Source: Paenimyroides viscosum
GTDB taxonomy: Bacteria; Bacteroidota; Bacteroidia; Flavobacteriales; Flavobacteriaceae
DNA: 64,000 nucleotides
Direction of reading: 5' to 3'
NCBI RefSeq assembly: GCF_003858535.1
Contig: NZ_RQTJ01000002.1
Span: 124,001 to 188,000, forward strand
Numbering within the stretch: the first letter of the stretch is position 1; every line of letters begins with the position of its first letter. Of the stretch, positions 44,413-52,474 are shown one piece after another. The translations under genes were made by a program, and so were the position numbers. The notes below the pieces were generated by a model, which was not told where the DNA came from, searched no databases, and saw only the letters and a list, made by a program, of their open reading frames with translations.

Positions 44413-45594
44413 ATGAAAGCTCCCGAAAGATATCAGCCCGAAAACAACCATTCTTTTTCTAGTTACTGGAAACCTACCAATGATAATTTATTGCCCAAAT
44501 TACTACCGGATGTTTCTTTGAAAGAAAGCGAACAACTTATTCCACTGTATTTTCAGGTTGATGAATTGGGCGACACCGTTGCTAAAGAATATTTCACCAA
44601 TAAACCGTTTGGCGAAGCTATTGGGAATTTACATCTTGATTTTTCATCATTCCCTTCAAACAAAAAAGATCTAACGTCAGAAACGGTACTACTTTTTGAA
44701 CAGCTCACAAATATCCCTGATTGGGTCGATTTTGATAAGGTCAATTTAGCAGCGACTTATTGTAACAGATGCGGAACTTCTGCTTTGTCTGTATTGCGGA
44801 ATTATTGCTTAATGGGCGGTTACGAATCCTCGGCTATAAACAAACCTTTAATCTTTACACAAGCATTGCACAAAGGAGCCGTAAAACGATTGGCTGACAC
44901 AGTTGATTTCTGGATGCATGTAACAACAATTGATGGTTTAAAACCCCAGAAAGCAGGTGTCTATTCCATATTAACAACACGATTGATTCATTCTTATTCG
45001 AGAATTCAGATAGAGAAATCGACGGATTGGAAATCGGAACTTTGGGGCAGACCAATTAATTTGTGGGATATGTTAGCTACCAATTTAGGTTTTTCGATTG
45101 CTTTTATGGACGGATTATCTAAACTGAAACTTCCACCAACCAATGAAGAATTAAATGCCGTATTGCATCTCTGGAAATACGCAGGCTATCTTTTGGGAAT
45201 TCCGGTTGAATTATTACCTGATACAGCTGAAGATGCCGCTAAACAATTGTATTTATGGAGTAAAACGCAAAAAGGCATCGATCAAGATTCTAAAGATTTA
45301 GCATGGTCATTATACGATGAACCCAAACGAGTAAGCTTTACCAATAACACCTTTATGAAATGGTTTGTGCAAAAAACAAATGTAGGTTACAATGAAGTAT
45401 TGTTAGGAAGCGAAAGTCGATCGGCATTAGGTCTTCCCTACTCTAACGCTAAATATTGGATTCTACTGTTGAATAACATCAACCAATACTTCGACAAAAA
45501 AGCGAAAAGCAATTCAAAAGCATATAATAAATTCGCTATAAAAGGACGAAAACAACAAGAAGACGTTTGGGATTTGTACAAAAAGGAAAAGTAA
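44413..45594 (+). CDS. MpaB/DUF2236-family heme oxygenase-like protein
   Basis: Protein of 393 residues resembling the catalytic domain shared by ER-bound oxygenase MpaB and rubber oxygenase Lcp (DUF2236). Helical throughout, with PDWVDFDKVNLAATYCNRCG, HKGAVKRLADTVDFWMHV and the LIHSYSRIQ stretch that holds His/Arg residues expected around the heme. There is no signal peptide. The substrate is unknown; members cleave isoprenoid-like double bonds. Its leader is extremely short and overlaps the second terminator repeat, which suggests that the repeat/cassette border reshaped its promoter. Confidence 0.8.
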   Translation: MKAPERYQPENNHSFSSYWKPTNDNLLPKLLPDVSLKESEQLIPLYFQVDELGDTVAKEYFTNKPFGEAIGNLHLDFSSFPSNKKDLTSETVLLFEQLTNIPDWVDFDKVNLAATYCNRCGTSALSVLRNYCLMGGYESSAINKPLIFTQALHKGAVKRLADTVDFWMHVTTIDGLKPQKAGVYSILTTRLIHSYSRIQIEKSTDWKSELWGRPINLWDMLATNLGFSIAFMDGLSKLKLPPTNEELNAVLHLWKYAGYLLGIPVELLPDTAEDAAKQLYLWSKTQKGIDQDSKDLAWSLYDEPKRVSFTNNTFMKWFVQKTNVGYNEVLLGSESRSALGLPYSNAKYWILLLNNINQYFDKKAKSNSKAYNKFAIKGRKQQEDVWDLYKKEK

Positions 45595-45703
45595 AAAAGG
45601 TATTTTACCGACAGCTTTCTATTTATTGAACTCATTTAAACTTTTTTGGATAATACTCCGTAGAAGCAATTAGTTCATAGGATGATATTATTTATCAAAT
45701 ATT

Positions 45704-45754
45704 AGCTCCGTTAAGAGCAACCTGCTAATTTTACAGGTCGCTCCTAACGGAGCT
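45704..45754. repeat. imperfect palindrome containing GCTCCTAACGGAGC core
   Basis: Two 21-nt arms (45704-45724 and 45734-45754) pair with four mismatches across a 9-base loop. It may end the MpaB-type transcript. The CTCC-TAC/TAAC-GGAG core recurs at 45791-45803 and 52258-52272, so it looks like an interspersed REP-like sequence. Confidence 0.7.
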
Positions 45755-45790
45755 TTATTTTTCAAATCGTTGATTTTTTATGTACAGCTC

Positions 45791-45803
45791 GTCCCTACGG
45801 GAC
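45791..45803. repeat. short palindrome GTCCCTACGGGAC
   Basis: Perfect 5-bp arms around TAC. Related in core to the palindrome 40 bases upstream and to the one inside the miniature element at 52258-52272. Confidence 0.6.
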
Positions 45804-45837
45804 TTTTAACTTTCACATAGAAAAAGTCTAAATCACT

Positions 45838-46413
45838 TTATTTAAACTTATAAGTTAAACCTACTTGGAAAACACTGTTGTAGTTTATATCTCCAAAATA
45901 AAAAAGCCAATAGGTATCATCATCAATTACATCTGCAACACCTGCTTTATATCGTCCTTCAATTGATAAGTTATTGGTAATATCATAACCCAAGCCTACA
46001 TTTAAAGCTAAATCAACCGAACTTGAAGTATAAATACTTTCCGTTAATAAAAAATCTACCGAAGGTCCTACTTGTAAGAAAAATGATTTTAAATTAAACT
46101 TATTCATTACTGCAAAACCAATATAATTCAATGGAACATCATCTTTTCCACCGCTCGTTGCAGGAAAATAACGACTACTTAAATGCACATCATTGGCACC
46201 TTGCATAGAAAAATTCAGTTCAGGTTGTAACGAATAGAACTTTGCAAACTTGAAGTTACCAAAAACACCTAAATACGCGCCTGCTTTACTTGATGCTTCA
46301 ACATCCTCAATTGTAGAAATATTTAAACCAGCTCTTACTCCCGTTGTAAATTCGGTTTGTGCATTTGCAGCAAAACCAAAAATCGCTGCGCTTAAAATAA
46401 ATAGCTTTTTCAT
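45838..46413 (-). CDS. outer-membrane beta-barrel protein (PorT/OmpX-like), paralogue 1
   Basis: Secreted 191-residue barrel of the OMP_b-brl_2 type. Signal peptide 1-18 (ANAQ), then alternating strands with Gly-rich turns (GVRAGLNIST, GAYLGVFGNFKFAKFYSLQPELNFSMQGA), ending in VGLTYKFK. It starts 7 bases after the stop of the related gene at 46421, so the two form an operon and arose by duplication. No ligand or function can be read. Confidence 0.82.
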   Translation of the reverse strand: MKKLFILSAAIFGFAANAQTEFTTGVRAGLNISTIEDVEASSKAGAYLGVFGNFKFAKFYSLQPELNFSMQGANDVHLSSRYFPATSGGKDDVPLNYIGFAVMNKFNLKSFFLQVGPSVDFLLTESIYTSSSVDLALNVGLGYDITNNLSIEGRYKAGVADVIDDDTYWLFYFGDINYNSVFQVGLTYKFK

Positions 46414-46420
46414 ATTTTAA

Positions 46421-47050
46421 TTATTTAAACGTATAAGTAGCACCAACCATAAAAGATCGATTTAAGTGCGAAGATGATCCATAACTATTTGTATTGGCAT
46501 ATATAGGTTCAATTAAACCTTGACGCATACGCGCTTCAATACCAAATTGCTCTGTAATATTATATCCCAAACCAACATTAAAAGTTAAATCAACATCGTT
46601 GCTAATGGTGTATACTAAATTATCGTAATAAACTCCCGAACCTTCTGCATAAGTAGGTATGTTCTCTTCAGAAACTTTAAAATCTAACCCGGGACCAATG
46701 TGTAAACTGAATTTATCAAAATTAAACTTGTTTATTAAATTCAAACTCAGATAATCTAAGGGCACATTAGTTGCTTTAATCGCTACATTACTGCCATTAT
46801 AATTATCATATCGAACCACTTGTAAATTGTCAGCTCCTTGACGCAAATACAACATTTCAAATTGCATGTTATACACCTTGCCCAACTTTAAAGTACCGTA
46901 AGCACCTAAATAGAAATTATTTCTATAATCAGCACCATAACCAGTAACTGTAGAGGATGAAAAACCACCTTTAAACCCAGGTTTAAAAGACACTTGCGCA
47001 TTACTGATACCAAATACCAATAAAGCTGCTGCTACGAATATTTTTTTCAT
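46421..47050 (-). CDS. outer-membrane beta-barrel protein (PorT/OmpX-like), paralogue 2
   Basis: Partner of the preceding entry, 209 residues. Signal peptide 1-18 (SNAQ); the same strand pattern (FKGGFSSSTV, LGAYGTLKLGKVYNMQFEMLYLRQGADN, LTFNVGLGYNITEQFGIEARMRQGL) and end (VGATYTFK). The two share recognisable blocks but have diverged substantially. First gene of the pair; no promoter consensus is evident upstream. Confidence 0.82.
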   Translation of the reverse strand: MKKIFVAAALLVFGISNAQVSFKPGFKGGFSSSTVTGYGADYRNNFYLGAYGTLKLGKVYNMQFEMLYLRQGADNLQVVRYDNYNGSNVAIKATNVPLDYLSLNLINKFNFDKFSLHIGPGLDFKVSEENIPTYAEGSGVYYDNLVYTISNDVDLTFNVGLGYNITEQFGIEARMRQGLIEPIYANTNSYGSSSHLNRSFMVGATYTFK

Positions 47051-47104
47051 AAAAAAGAATTTATGGGTCGAATATACTACTTTTTTTATTTACTTGAATA
47101 AATA

Positions 47105-47396
47105 GTTTTTTTACCCGTAGTGCATTATTTATATGTAATAAACTAAAAAAACCAAACAGTTATTTTTTTTCCACATAGATCTACATTTACTGCTGAACAA
47201 ATTTTAGGATACATAGCTTTTGTATCGTGCAAAATAAACACAGCTTTACTATGTGTTTTATCACTGATAAAATCTAATTATAGCTTTCGTTTATAAACCT
47301 GCTATTAAATAACTATGTTTTCTATTATTTGTGGTTAAAAAATATACAAATCTGTGCAACTGTGGATATTTTATAAGGAACTACGAATGTTTTTTA
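47105..47396. mobile_element. miniature inverted-repeat element, copy A (degenerate right end)
   Basis: Left end ACCCGTAGTGCATTAT (47113-47128) matches the intact terminal repeat of the element at 52119. The right end ATAAGGAACTACGAAT (47373-47388) agrees with its complement at 12 of 16 positions. Flanks GTTTTTTT (47105-47112) and GTTTTTTA (47389-47396) form an 8-bp target duplication with one difference. The 276-bp body encodes nothing. Its core (about 47169-47270) is shared with copy B near 51.9 kb. It fills most of the gap before the flavin monooxygenase gene; I see no other feature between 47051 and 47476. Confidence 0.72.
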
Positions 47397-47476
47397 AAAG
47401 TAGTATAAACACTTCTTACACTACATTAAGTGTATTGAGCAAGATATTCACGAACTTTACTTAAAATTAAACGATT

Positions 47477-48514
47477 ATGGAATTAGGAATATCAATGTTT
47501 GGCGATTTACATTTAGATCAACAAACTCAAAAAAGAAAAAGTCCGCAACAGCGTTTTGCCGAAATGTTAGAACAAGTAAAATTGGCTGATGAAGTAGGCT
47601 TAGATGTGTTTGAAATGGGCGAACACCACAGAGAAGATTACAGCGTTACCAATCCGCAACTGTTTTTAAGTGCGGCAGCTGCCGTAACTAAAAACATTGA
47701 ATTAGGGTCGGCAGTAACGGTTTTAAGTTCAAGTGATCCTGTACGATTGTTTGAAGATTTTAGTATGTTGGATAACTTATCAAACGGACGAGCGCATATC
47801 ATGGCGGGGCGAGGTAGTTTTATCGAATCGTTTCCGTTATTTGGTTTTAGTTTAGACGATTACGACACCTTGTTTGAAGATAAATTGATGTTGCTTTTAG
47901 ATTTGGTTCGCAAAAACGGAACGGATATTACTTGGGACGGCAGATTAACACAAAATTTGCGAAATGTAAACTTGTATCCAAAACCGGTTCAAGAACAACT
48001 TCCCGTTTGGATCGCAGTTGGTGGAACGCCGGCATCGGTTCTTCGTGCTGCTCGTTTAGGTTTGCCGATCACTTTTGCAATTATTGGTGGATTGCCTGTA
48101 AATTTTAAACCTTTGGTTGATTATTACAAAGAGAATTATTTAGCATCAGGTCACGATGCAACAAAAATGCAGATAGGCATTAATTCGCATACCTTTGCAG
48201 GAACATCGAATAGTATAAAAGACGAATATTATCCGTTTTATGCAGCACAGATGGACAATATTGGAAAAAGTCGAGGATGGGCACCTTTCAGCAAAGAAGT
48301 TTTCATGAACACCACCCGACCAGAAGGTGCTTATTTTATGGGCGAACCCAATGCAATTATCGATAAAATATTGCAACAGCACGAATGGTTTGGTCATACC
48401 CGTTTTGTAGGTCAGATGGATGTAGGCGATCCCGATCATAAAATGTTGATGAAATCTATTGAATTGTTTGGAACCAAAGTAGCTCCCGAAGTTAGAAAGG
48501 CTTTGGGGGAATAA
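47477..48514 (+). CDS. LLM-class flavin-dependent monooxygenase
   Basis: Luciferase-like flavin monooxygenase, 345 residues, TIM-barrel family using reduced FMN from a separate reductase. Typical segments: EVGLDVFEMGEHHREDYSVTNPQLFLSAAAAVTKNIELGSAVTVLSSSDPVRLFEDFSMLDNLSNGRAHIMAGRGS, and later PVWIAVGGTPASVLRAARLGLP. No neighbouring flavin reductase or pathway gene points to a substrate. It stands alone with its own terminator, just downstream of the copy A element, which may contribute to its promoter region. Confidence 0.9.
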   Translation: MELGISMFGDLHLDQQTQKRKSPQQRFAEMLEQVKLADEVGLDVFEMGEHHREDYSVTNPQLFLSAAAAVTKNIELGSAVTVLSSSDPVRLFEDFSMLDNLSNGRAHIMAGRGSFIESFPLFGFSLDDYDTLFEDKLMLLLDLVRKNGTDITWDGRLTQNLRNVNLYPKPVQEQLPVWIAVGGTPASVLRAARLGLPITFAIIGGLPVNFKPLVDYYKENYLASGHDATKMQIGINSHTFAGTSNSIKDEYYPFYAAQMDNIGKSRGWAPFSKEVFMNTTRPEGAYFMGEPNAIIDKILQQHEWFGHTRFVGQMDVGDPDHKMLMKSIELFGTKVAPEVRKALGE

Positions 48515-48522
48515 TATATCAG

Positions 48523-48560
48523 CAAATGGATTTAGTGTATGCTAAATCCATTTGTTTTTT
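48523..48560 (+). terminator. terminator of the flavin monooxygenase gene
   Basis: 13-bp stem, CAAATGGATTTAG (48523-48535) with CTAAATCCATTTG (48542-48554), then T run. Confidence 0.9.
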
Positions 48561-48609
48561 ATAACAAAATATTAAAATTACAATTTTCTAAAAAAACAAA
48601 CCGCTAAAA

Positions 48610-49341
48610 CTAAACTTGTATTTTATTCCATGCAATAACTTGTACACCGCTTGAATATTGAACTTTTAAAGGAAGTTCGTTTAAATTTAAATCGCCCAAA
48701 ACATAATTTGTCTGCAATTCGTAAAGCGTTAGTTGGTGTAACGGCCAAGGAATATGATGAATATCGTATCGATACAAATTTTCATCGGCATCAACATACA
48801 GGCAATATCGTTCGGTTAAAAAACAATCTAAATCGGTTTTATCTGTTATTTCGGTTCCAATTTCATACTTTGCTGCAAACGAAAAATTCTTCTTTTTAAA
48901 ATCAGATTGAAAGTAATCTTTATTGTTTCGAAACATATCGGCATGTTCGTAAGGTAAAACCGACAATAATTTAGAAACGGCAACCGAAATGATCTTACTT
49001 GCTTCGATGTTTAAAAAACAAACTCCCGGAATATCATCTTTTACAACATAAGTTCTCAGGTTGATCTCATCGAAATTAGAAATGGGTGCAAACGGAGGTA
49101 AAAACCGCGGTCGTATTTTTTCCATAGTAAATGCCACCAACGACACATAAGCTTCGTTATTAAACAGATCAATTGTTAAACCATCGGGAATTAATTCCTG
49201 CAAAACATCGGCATCAACCTTCCAATGAAAAAACAAGGCGCGGTTCCATTCCTGATAGAAACTATAAGGCTGTTTTGGGTAATCCCAAGTTCGGTGATCG
49301 GTTTGTTTCAGTATTTTTTTGATTGATAAACTCATAATCAA
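48610..49341 (-). CDS. DUF2071 (YqjF family) protein
   Basis: 243-residue protein of the DUF2071/YqjF family: YSFYQEWNRALFFHWKVDADVLQELIPDGLTIDLFNNEAYVSLVAF is the diagnostic N-terminal part. Members resemble acetoacetate-decarboxylase-like folds, without a proven activity. Starts at 49341 or 49335 are both possible. It lies 20 bases after the DUF72 gene and is probably cotranscribed. Confidence 0.88.
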   Translation of the reverse strand: MIMSLSIKKILKQTDHRTWDYPKQPYSFYQEWNRALFFHWKVDADVLQELIPDGLTIDLFNNEAYVSLVAFTMEKIRPRFLPPFAPISNFDEINLRTYVVKDDIPGVCFLNIEASKIISVAVSKLLSVLPYEHADMFRNNKDYFQSDFKKKNFSFAAKYEIGTEITDKTDLDCFLTERYCLYVDADENLYRYDIHHIPWPLHQLTLYELQTNYVLGDLNLNELPLKVQYSSGVQVIAWNKIQV

Positions 49342-49361
49342 ATGTATATATAAGTTTTTTT

Positions 49362-50243
49362 TTAAAATAGTGACAACTCATTTTTTCCAGGATACGGAAT
49401 ATCTAACTTAAATTCGCCATTCAATTGCTTTATGAAATGTGTTGCCAGCAAAGGCGATTCTACTTCAGTATTTTGATGGATAAAAAAATACAGTTTCTGT
49501 AAACCGCTTTCGCGCCAGTCTTTAAGAACCGTAAGCCAATCGTTTAAGCGGTCGTAATCTGCAGCGGTATTTGCACCAACGTATCGCACAAAAGCCGTGT
49601 TGCCGGTTAAACGCATGTGAAGCATGTCACGACGACCAGCAGTATCAACGATAATATTTGCTACGTTGTGCTTTTGCAACAAATTACAATATTGATTGAA
49701 AATGGTTTTATATGCAAACCATTCTTCATTTCGAACCTCAACAGCTAACGGAAAACCTTTTGGGAATTCTTCGATAAATTTCTGTAATCGATCAAAATCT
49801 TTTGGTTTGAAGTTTTCGTGCATTTGTAGAAAGATCATTCCCAATTTATCTTCGAAAAACGCCAAAGCATCGGTAAATGTCAAAACTTTTTCATTGGTGT
49901 TTAACAACCGACTGTAATGACTGATAGATTGTGGAATTTTAGGAAAAAATTTAAAGTTTTCGGGCGTTTTATCGTTCCAAATCCGCACCTGATCTTTAGA
50001 TGGCGAACGGTAATAAGTAGCATTCAGCTCGATACTATTGAACTGCTTGCTGTAATACATCAATTCGTATTTTGTGCCTTTTGGGTAGAAGTTTTTTAAA
50101 TCGGTTTTGTTCCACTTGGCACAACCTACAAAAACCTCGAAATTAGCTTTAGGATTTATTCCTAAAACGGGATAGGTTTCGGGCGCAGTTGGCGGTAAGG
50201 TAAAATCGACCAAAGACGGATCGGCAACTTTTCCAAATTTCAT
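49362..50243 (-). CDS. DUF72 (YecE-type) protein
   Basis: TIM-barrel protein of the DUF72 family, 293 residues. Diagnostic blocks: FEVFVGCAKWN, YSKQFNSIELNATYYRSP, NFKFFPKIPQSISH, PLAVEVRNEEWF and TAFVRYVGAN. The function is unknown, although the fold suggests a sugar- or nucleic-acid-related hydrolase. It is followed by the DUF2071 gene with a 20-base gap. Confidence 0.92.
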   Translation of the reverse strand: MKFGKVADPSLVDFTLPPTAPETYPVLGINPKANFEVFVGCAKWNKTDLKNFYPKGTKYELMYYSKQFNSIELNATYYRSPSKDQVRIWNDKTPENFKFFPKIPQSISHYSRLLNTNEKVLTFTDALAFFEDKLGMIFLQMHENFKPKDFDRLQKFIEEFPKGFPLAVEVRNEEWFAYKTIFNQYCNLLQKHNVANIIVDTAGRRDMLHMRLTGNTAFVRYVGANTAADYDRLNDWLTVLKDWRESGLQKLYFFIHQNTEVESPLLATHFIKQLNGEFKLDIPYPGKNELSLF

Positions 50244-50342
50244 TTTTTATTTAAAGATAGCTTTTTTATGAAAAACTGTCGATAATAATTGTTGATAATT
50301 ACAGAGTTGCTATATTTATAGAAGTTTAAATCTATTTTATAA

Positions 50343-50849
50343 ATGCAGAACGAATACAAAGCAGTAGCAGATTCTTATGAAAATGCTATTTTTTCTTTTA
50401 ATGATTTTAAAGTTGGCGGAGTTGGTGGAAGCAGAATGATTATTAGTGAATATCATATTGAAATACCGTATAAAAATATGATAATCAAGGTTAGTAATGA
50501 ATTGGGAAATCATAATTTAGGAAAAGTAGATTTAATTTTAAACAATTGCAATTTTTACAATTTTGAAATTACTTCTCGTAATCATTTTATGAGTTTATTT
50601 TCACGTAAAAAAGAAATGCTGAATATAGAATGTATCAACAATATCTTTAAGAAAACATTACAGAATATAGCTATAACTTCTGGTTTAGAGAAAGTTGCAA
50701 AACAAAATGCATTTGAACCACACATAACATCGAATTACACTACCGGAAAATGGATTATTTCTACAAAATACCATTTAGAATTTGAAGACAAACTTGGGGC
50801 TTTAAAAGCATTGATCGATTTTCATAAATTGATAATTGATTCGATTTAA
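50343..50849 (+). CDS. uncharacterised protein, 168 aa
   Basis: I do not recognise a family. The chain has no signal peptide, membrane helix or cysteine cluster; it is a mixed alpha/beta soluble protein with a beta-rich first half (MIISEYHIEIPYKNMIIKVSNE; LGKVDLILNNCNFYNFEIT) and a C-terminal helix. It may bind a small partner. A TATATTTA sequence about 30 bases before the ATG is close to a -7 element. Single gene with its own terminator. Confidence 0.6.
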   Translation: MQNEYKAVADSYENAIFSFNDFKVGGVGGSRMIISEYHIEIPYKNMIIKVSNELGNHNLGKVDLILNNCNFYNFEITSRNHFMSLFSRKKEMLNIECINNIFKKTLQNIAITSGLEKVAKQNAFEPHITSNYTTGKWIISTKYHLEFEDKLGALKALIDFHKLIIDSI

Positions 50850-50866
50850 AGAAATATTATATATGT

Positions 50867-50895
50867 AAAAGCCACTCGTTCAAGTGGCTTTTTGT
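50867..50895. terminator. bidirectional terminator
   Basis: 10-bp stem, AAAAGCCACT (50867-50876) with AGTGGCTTTT (50883-50892), between two convergent uncharacterised genes. Confidence 0.88.
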
Positions 50896-51548
50896 TATTT
50901 ATTAAGTAAAATGGCATCGATTACATAATTGTAATTTAGTAAATCACGATCGTCTTCGTCATAAATTCTTTCCCATTTAAAATCGGGCAGTAAAATTTTG
51001 CTCGATGCTTTTCCGTTCCAATCCACTTTTAAATCATGTTTTTCTAAAACAGCAACAATTTTTTTGGCAATTTCTTTACTCACAACATCGCTTTCATTAT
51101 TAATTTTCTGAAAACTGATGTTTAACCCCTCTCCTCGAACAGCACGTTCTAAATCTTGTCCGTGATAAAAACAATACCCTTCAGATTTTTCATTGTTATC
51201 GTTTAAGGTACGTTCTACCTCAACAACTTCGTACTCTCCATCATCCATTGTATATCCTGTATAATGAAGTGCAATAATTTTAGATTCTGCCAACTCATCA
51301 AAAGCCGCAATTAACCTATTTGTCTGTGTGTTTTCACCCCACGATTCACTTTCTTTTAAAAGTTCTTCGTTTACAGCATTAATCTGTTTGTACGCCCAAT
51401 CTTCGGAAATCTCGTCTTCAAAACCATTATCTTCAATTTCTTCGATAATATTGTTCTGAATGTCCTCTAAACTGTAAAACCCCGAACGAACCTGTGTGTA
51501 AATAGAATCAAAAATAAATTGCTGATCTTCAGACATACTCTGTTTCAT
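50895..51548 (-). CDS. uncharacterised acidic protein, DUF6891-like
   Basis: 217-residue soluble acidic protein. An N-terminal helical region with FDSIYTQVRSGFYSLEDIQNNIIEEIEDNGFEDEIS precedes a stretch ALHYTGYTMDDGEYEVVEVERTL and GYCFYHGQDLERAV, which I associate weakly with the DUF6891 family; this is from memory and unverified. No catalytic motif is clear. A second start three codons in (after MKQ S) would also fit. It borders the large intergenic region with miniature elements. Confidence 0.55.
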   Translation of the reverse strand: MKQSMSEDQQFIFDSIYTQVRSGFYSLEDIQNNIIEEIEDNGFEDEISEDWAYKQINAVNEELLKESESWGENTQTNRLIAAFDELAESKIIALHYTGYTMDDGEYEVVEVERTLNDNNEKSEGYCFYHGQDLERAVRGEGLNISFQKINNESDVVSKEIAKKIVAVLEKHDLKVDWNGKASSKILLPDFKWERIYDEDDRDLLNYNYVIDAILLNK

Positions 51549-51821
51549 AAATTTTTGCTTTAAAGCCTTTTAATGTTTTATTTTTTATAGTACGAATATA
51601 TTAATTCCATTTAAATATCATACAATACCTTATGTTTTTTTATGATTTTTATGATTTTTTTGATTTGATTTAATCTATTAATCTGAGTTCGATTATAAAA
51701 TTGAGATTCATATTTCAATAAATAAGTAAGATACGAGTGTTTTTTAGGAAGAAATAGCGGGCTATTTCGAGGAAAAAAAGCGAAGTAGGTTGCCATTTAT
51801 TGTAAAGTTGATAATAGCTTA
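51549..51821. other. non-coding stretch
   Basis: About 270 bases of AT-rich DNA. A 61-codon minus frame at 51611-51796 is biased, lacks family resemblance and is not called. A short inverted repeat (AAATAGC/GCTATTT, near 51755) is the only structure. Confidence 0.5.
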
Positions 51822-52093
51822 ACCTGTAGCGTATGATCCTTTTAAATGAAAGAAACTAAAATCGGATAGTTTTTTTACCACATAGTTTGTGTATTTACTG
51901 TTGAACAAATTTTTAGCTACATAGTTTTTGTATCTTACAAAATAAACACATGTGTTTTATCAATGATAAAAACTATATATACCTTTTTGATTGTCTATAA
52001 CTTACCAATAAATCAATATATAACTATATGTACTATTGGGGTTTAAAAACATATAAATTGTGTATCAGTGATATTTTATAATAGACTACGGTA
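51822..52093. mobile_element. miniature inverted-repeat element, copy B (degenerate both ends)
   Basis: Left end ACCTGTAGCGTATGAT (51822-51837) and right end ATAATAGACTACGGTA (52078-52093) each match the intact 16-bp terminal repeat at 12 positions. The body aligns with copy A over CCACATAG, TTTACTG-TGAACAAATTTT, ACATAG-TTTTGTATC, CAAAATAAACACA and TGTGTTTTATCA-TGATAAAA. The target duplication is no longer clear. It is an old relative of copy A, non-coding, and lies 25 bases from copy C. Confidence 0.65.
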
Positions 52094-52110
52094 AACTTAT
52101 TATTTTTTAC

Positions 52111-52341
52111 TTATAAATACCCGTAGTGCATTATCAAAATACCGTTTTGTCACATTTTTTGTTTACTTCACTTTGTTTCGCTACAAAAATATGCGCCAAA
52201 ACCCGACATCGTTTCATTTCATTTGCCCCCGAATTTCATTCGGGGTTACAAATATTTGACTCCTACGGAGTCTTATTTTTTTTCTATATTCATTTTCAAT
52301 GAATTAATTTTAATCACATAATGCACTACGGGTTTATAAAT
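52111..52341. mobile_element. miniature inverted-repeat transposable element, copy C (intact)
   Basis: Perfect 16-bp terminal inverted repeats ACCCGTAGTGCATTAT (52119-52134) and its complement (52318-52333), flanked by a perfect 8-bp direct repeat TTATAAAT (52111-52118 and 52334-52341). The 215-bp element has no coding frame. Inside are two hairpins: CCCCGAATTTCATTCGGGG (52228-52246) and GACTCCTACGGAGTC (52258-52272). It shares its ends but not its centre with copies A and B. Mobilisation would need a transposase encoded elsewhere. Confidence 0.9.
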
Positions 52342-52446
52342 ATAATCAGCGATATGAATCCAAGAGAAGAATCGGACTCTTAGTAACGGTAATGCAATAA
52401 TCTAAAATTATAGTTGCCTTAAACATTAAATGTAAAATGGATATGG

Positions 52447-52454
52447 TACCTTTG
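52447..52454 (+). promoter_or_regulatory. -7 element (TACCTTTG) of the MFS gene
   Basis: Consensus TAnnTTTG, 20 bases before the ATG at 52475. No -33 TTTG at normal spacing is seen. Confidence 0.55.
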
Positions 52455-52474
52455 CAAATTCTTAATAAACTACG

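Noticed and set aside
51611..51796. 61-codon minus-strand frame in the long gap
   Set aside because: Short, Phe/Lys/Ile-biased and without any signal or family; the region is AT-rich non-coding DNA.
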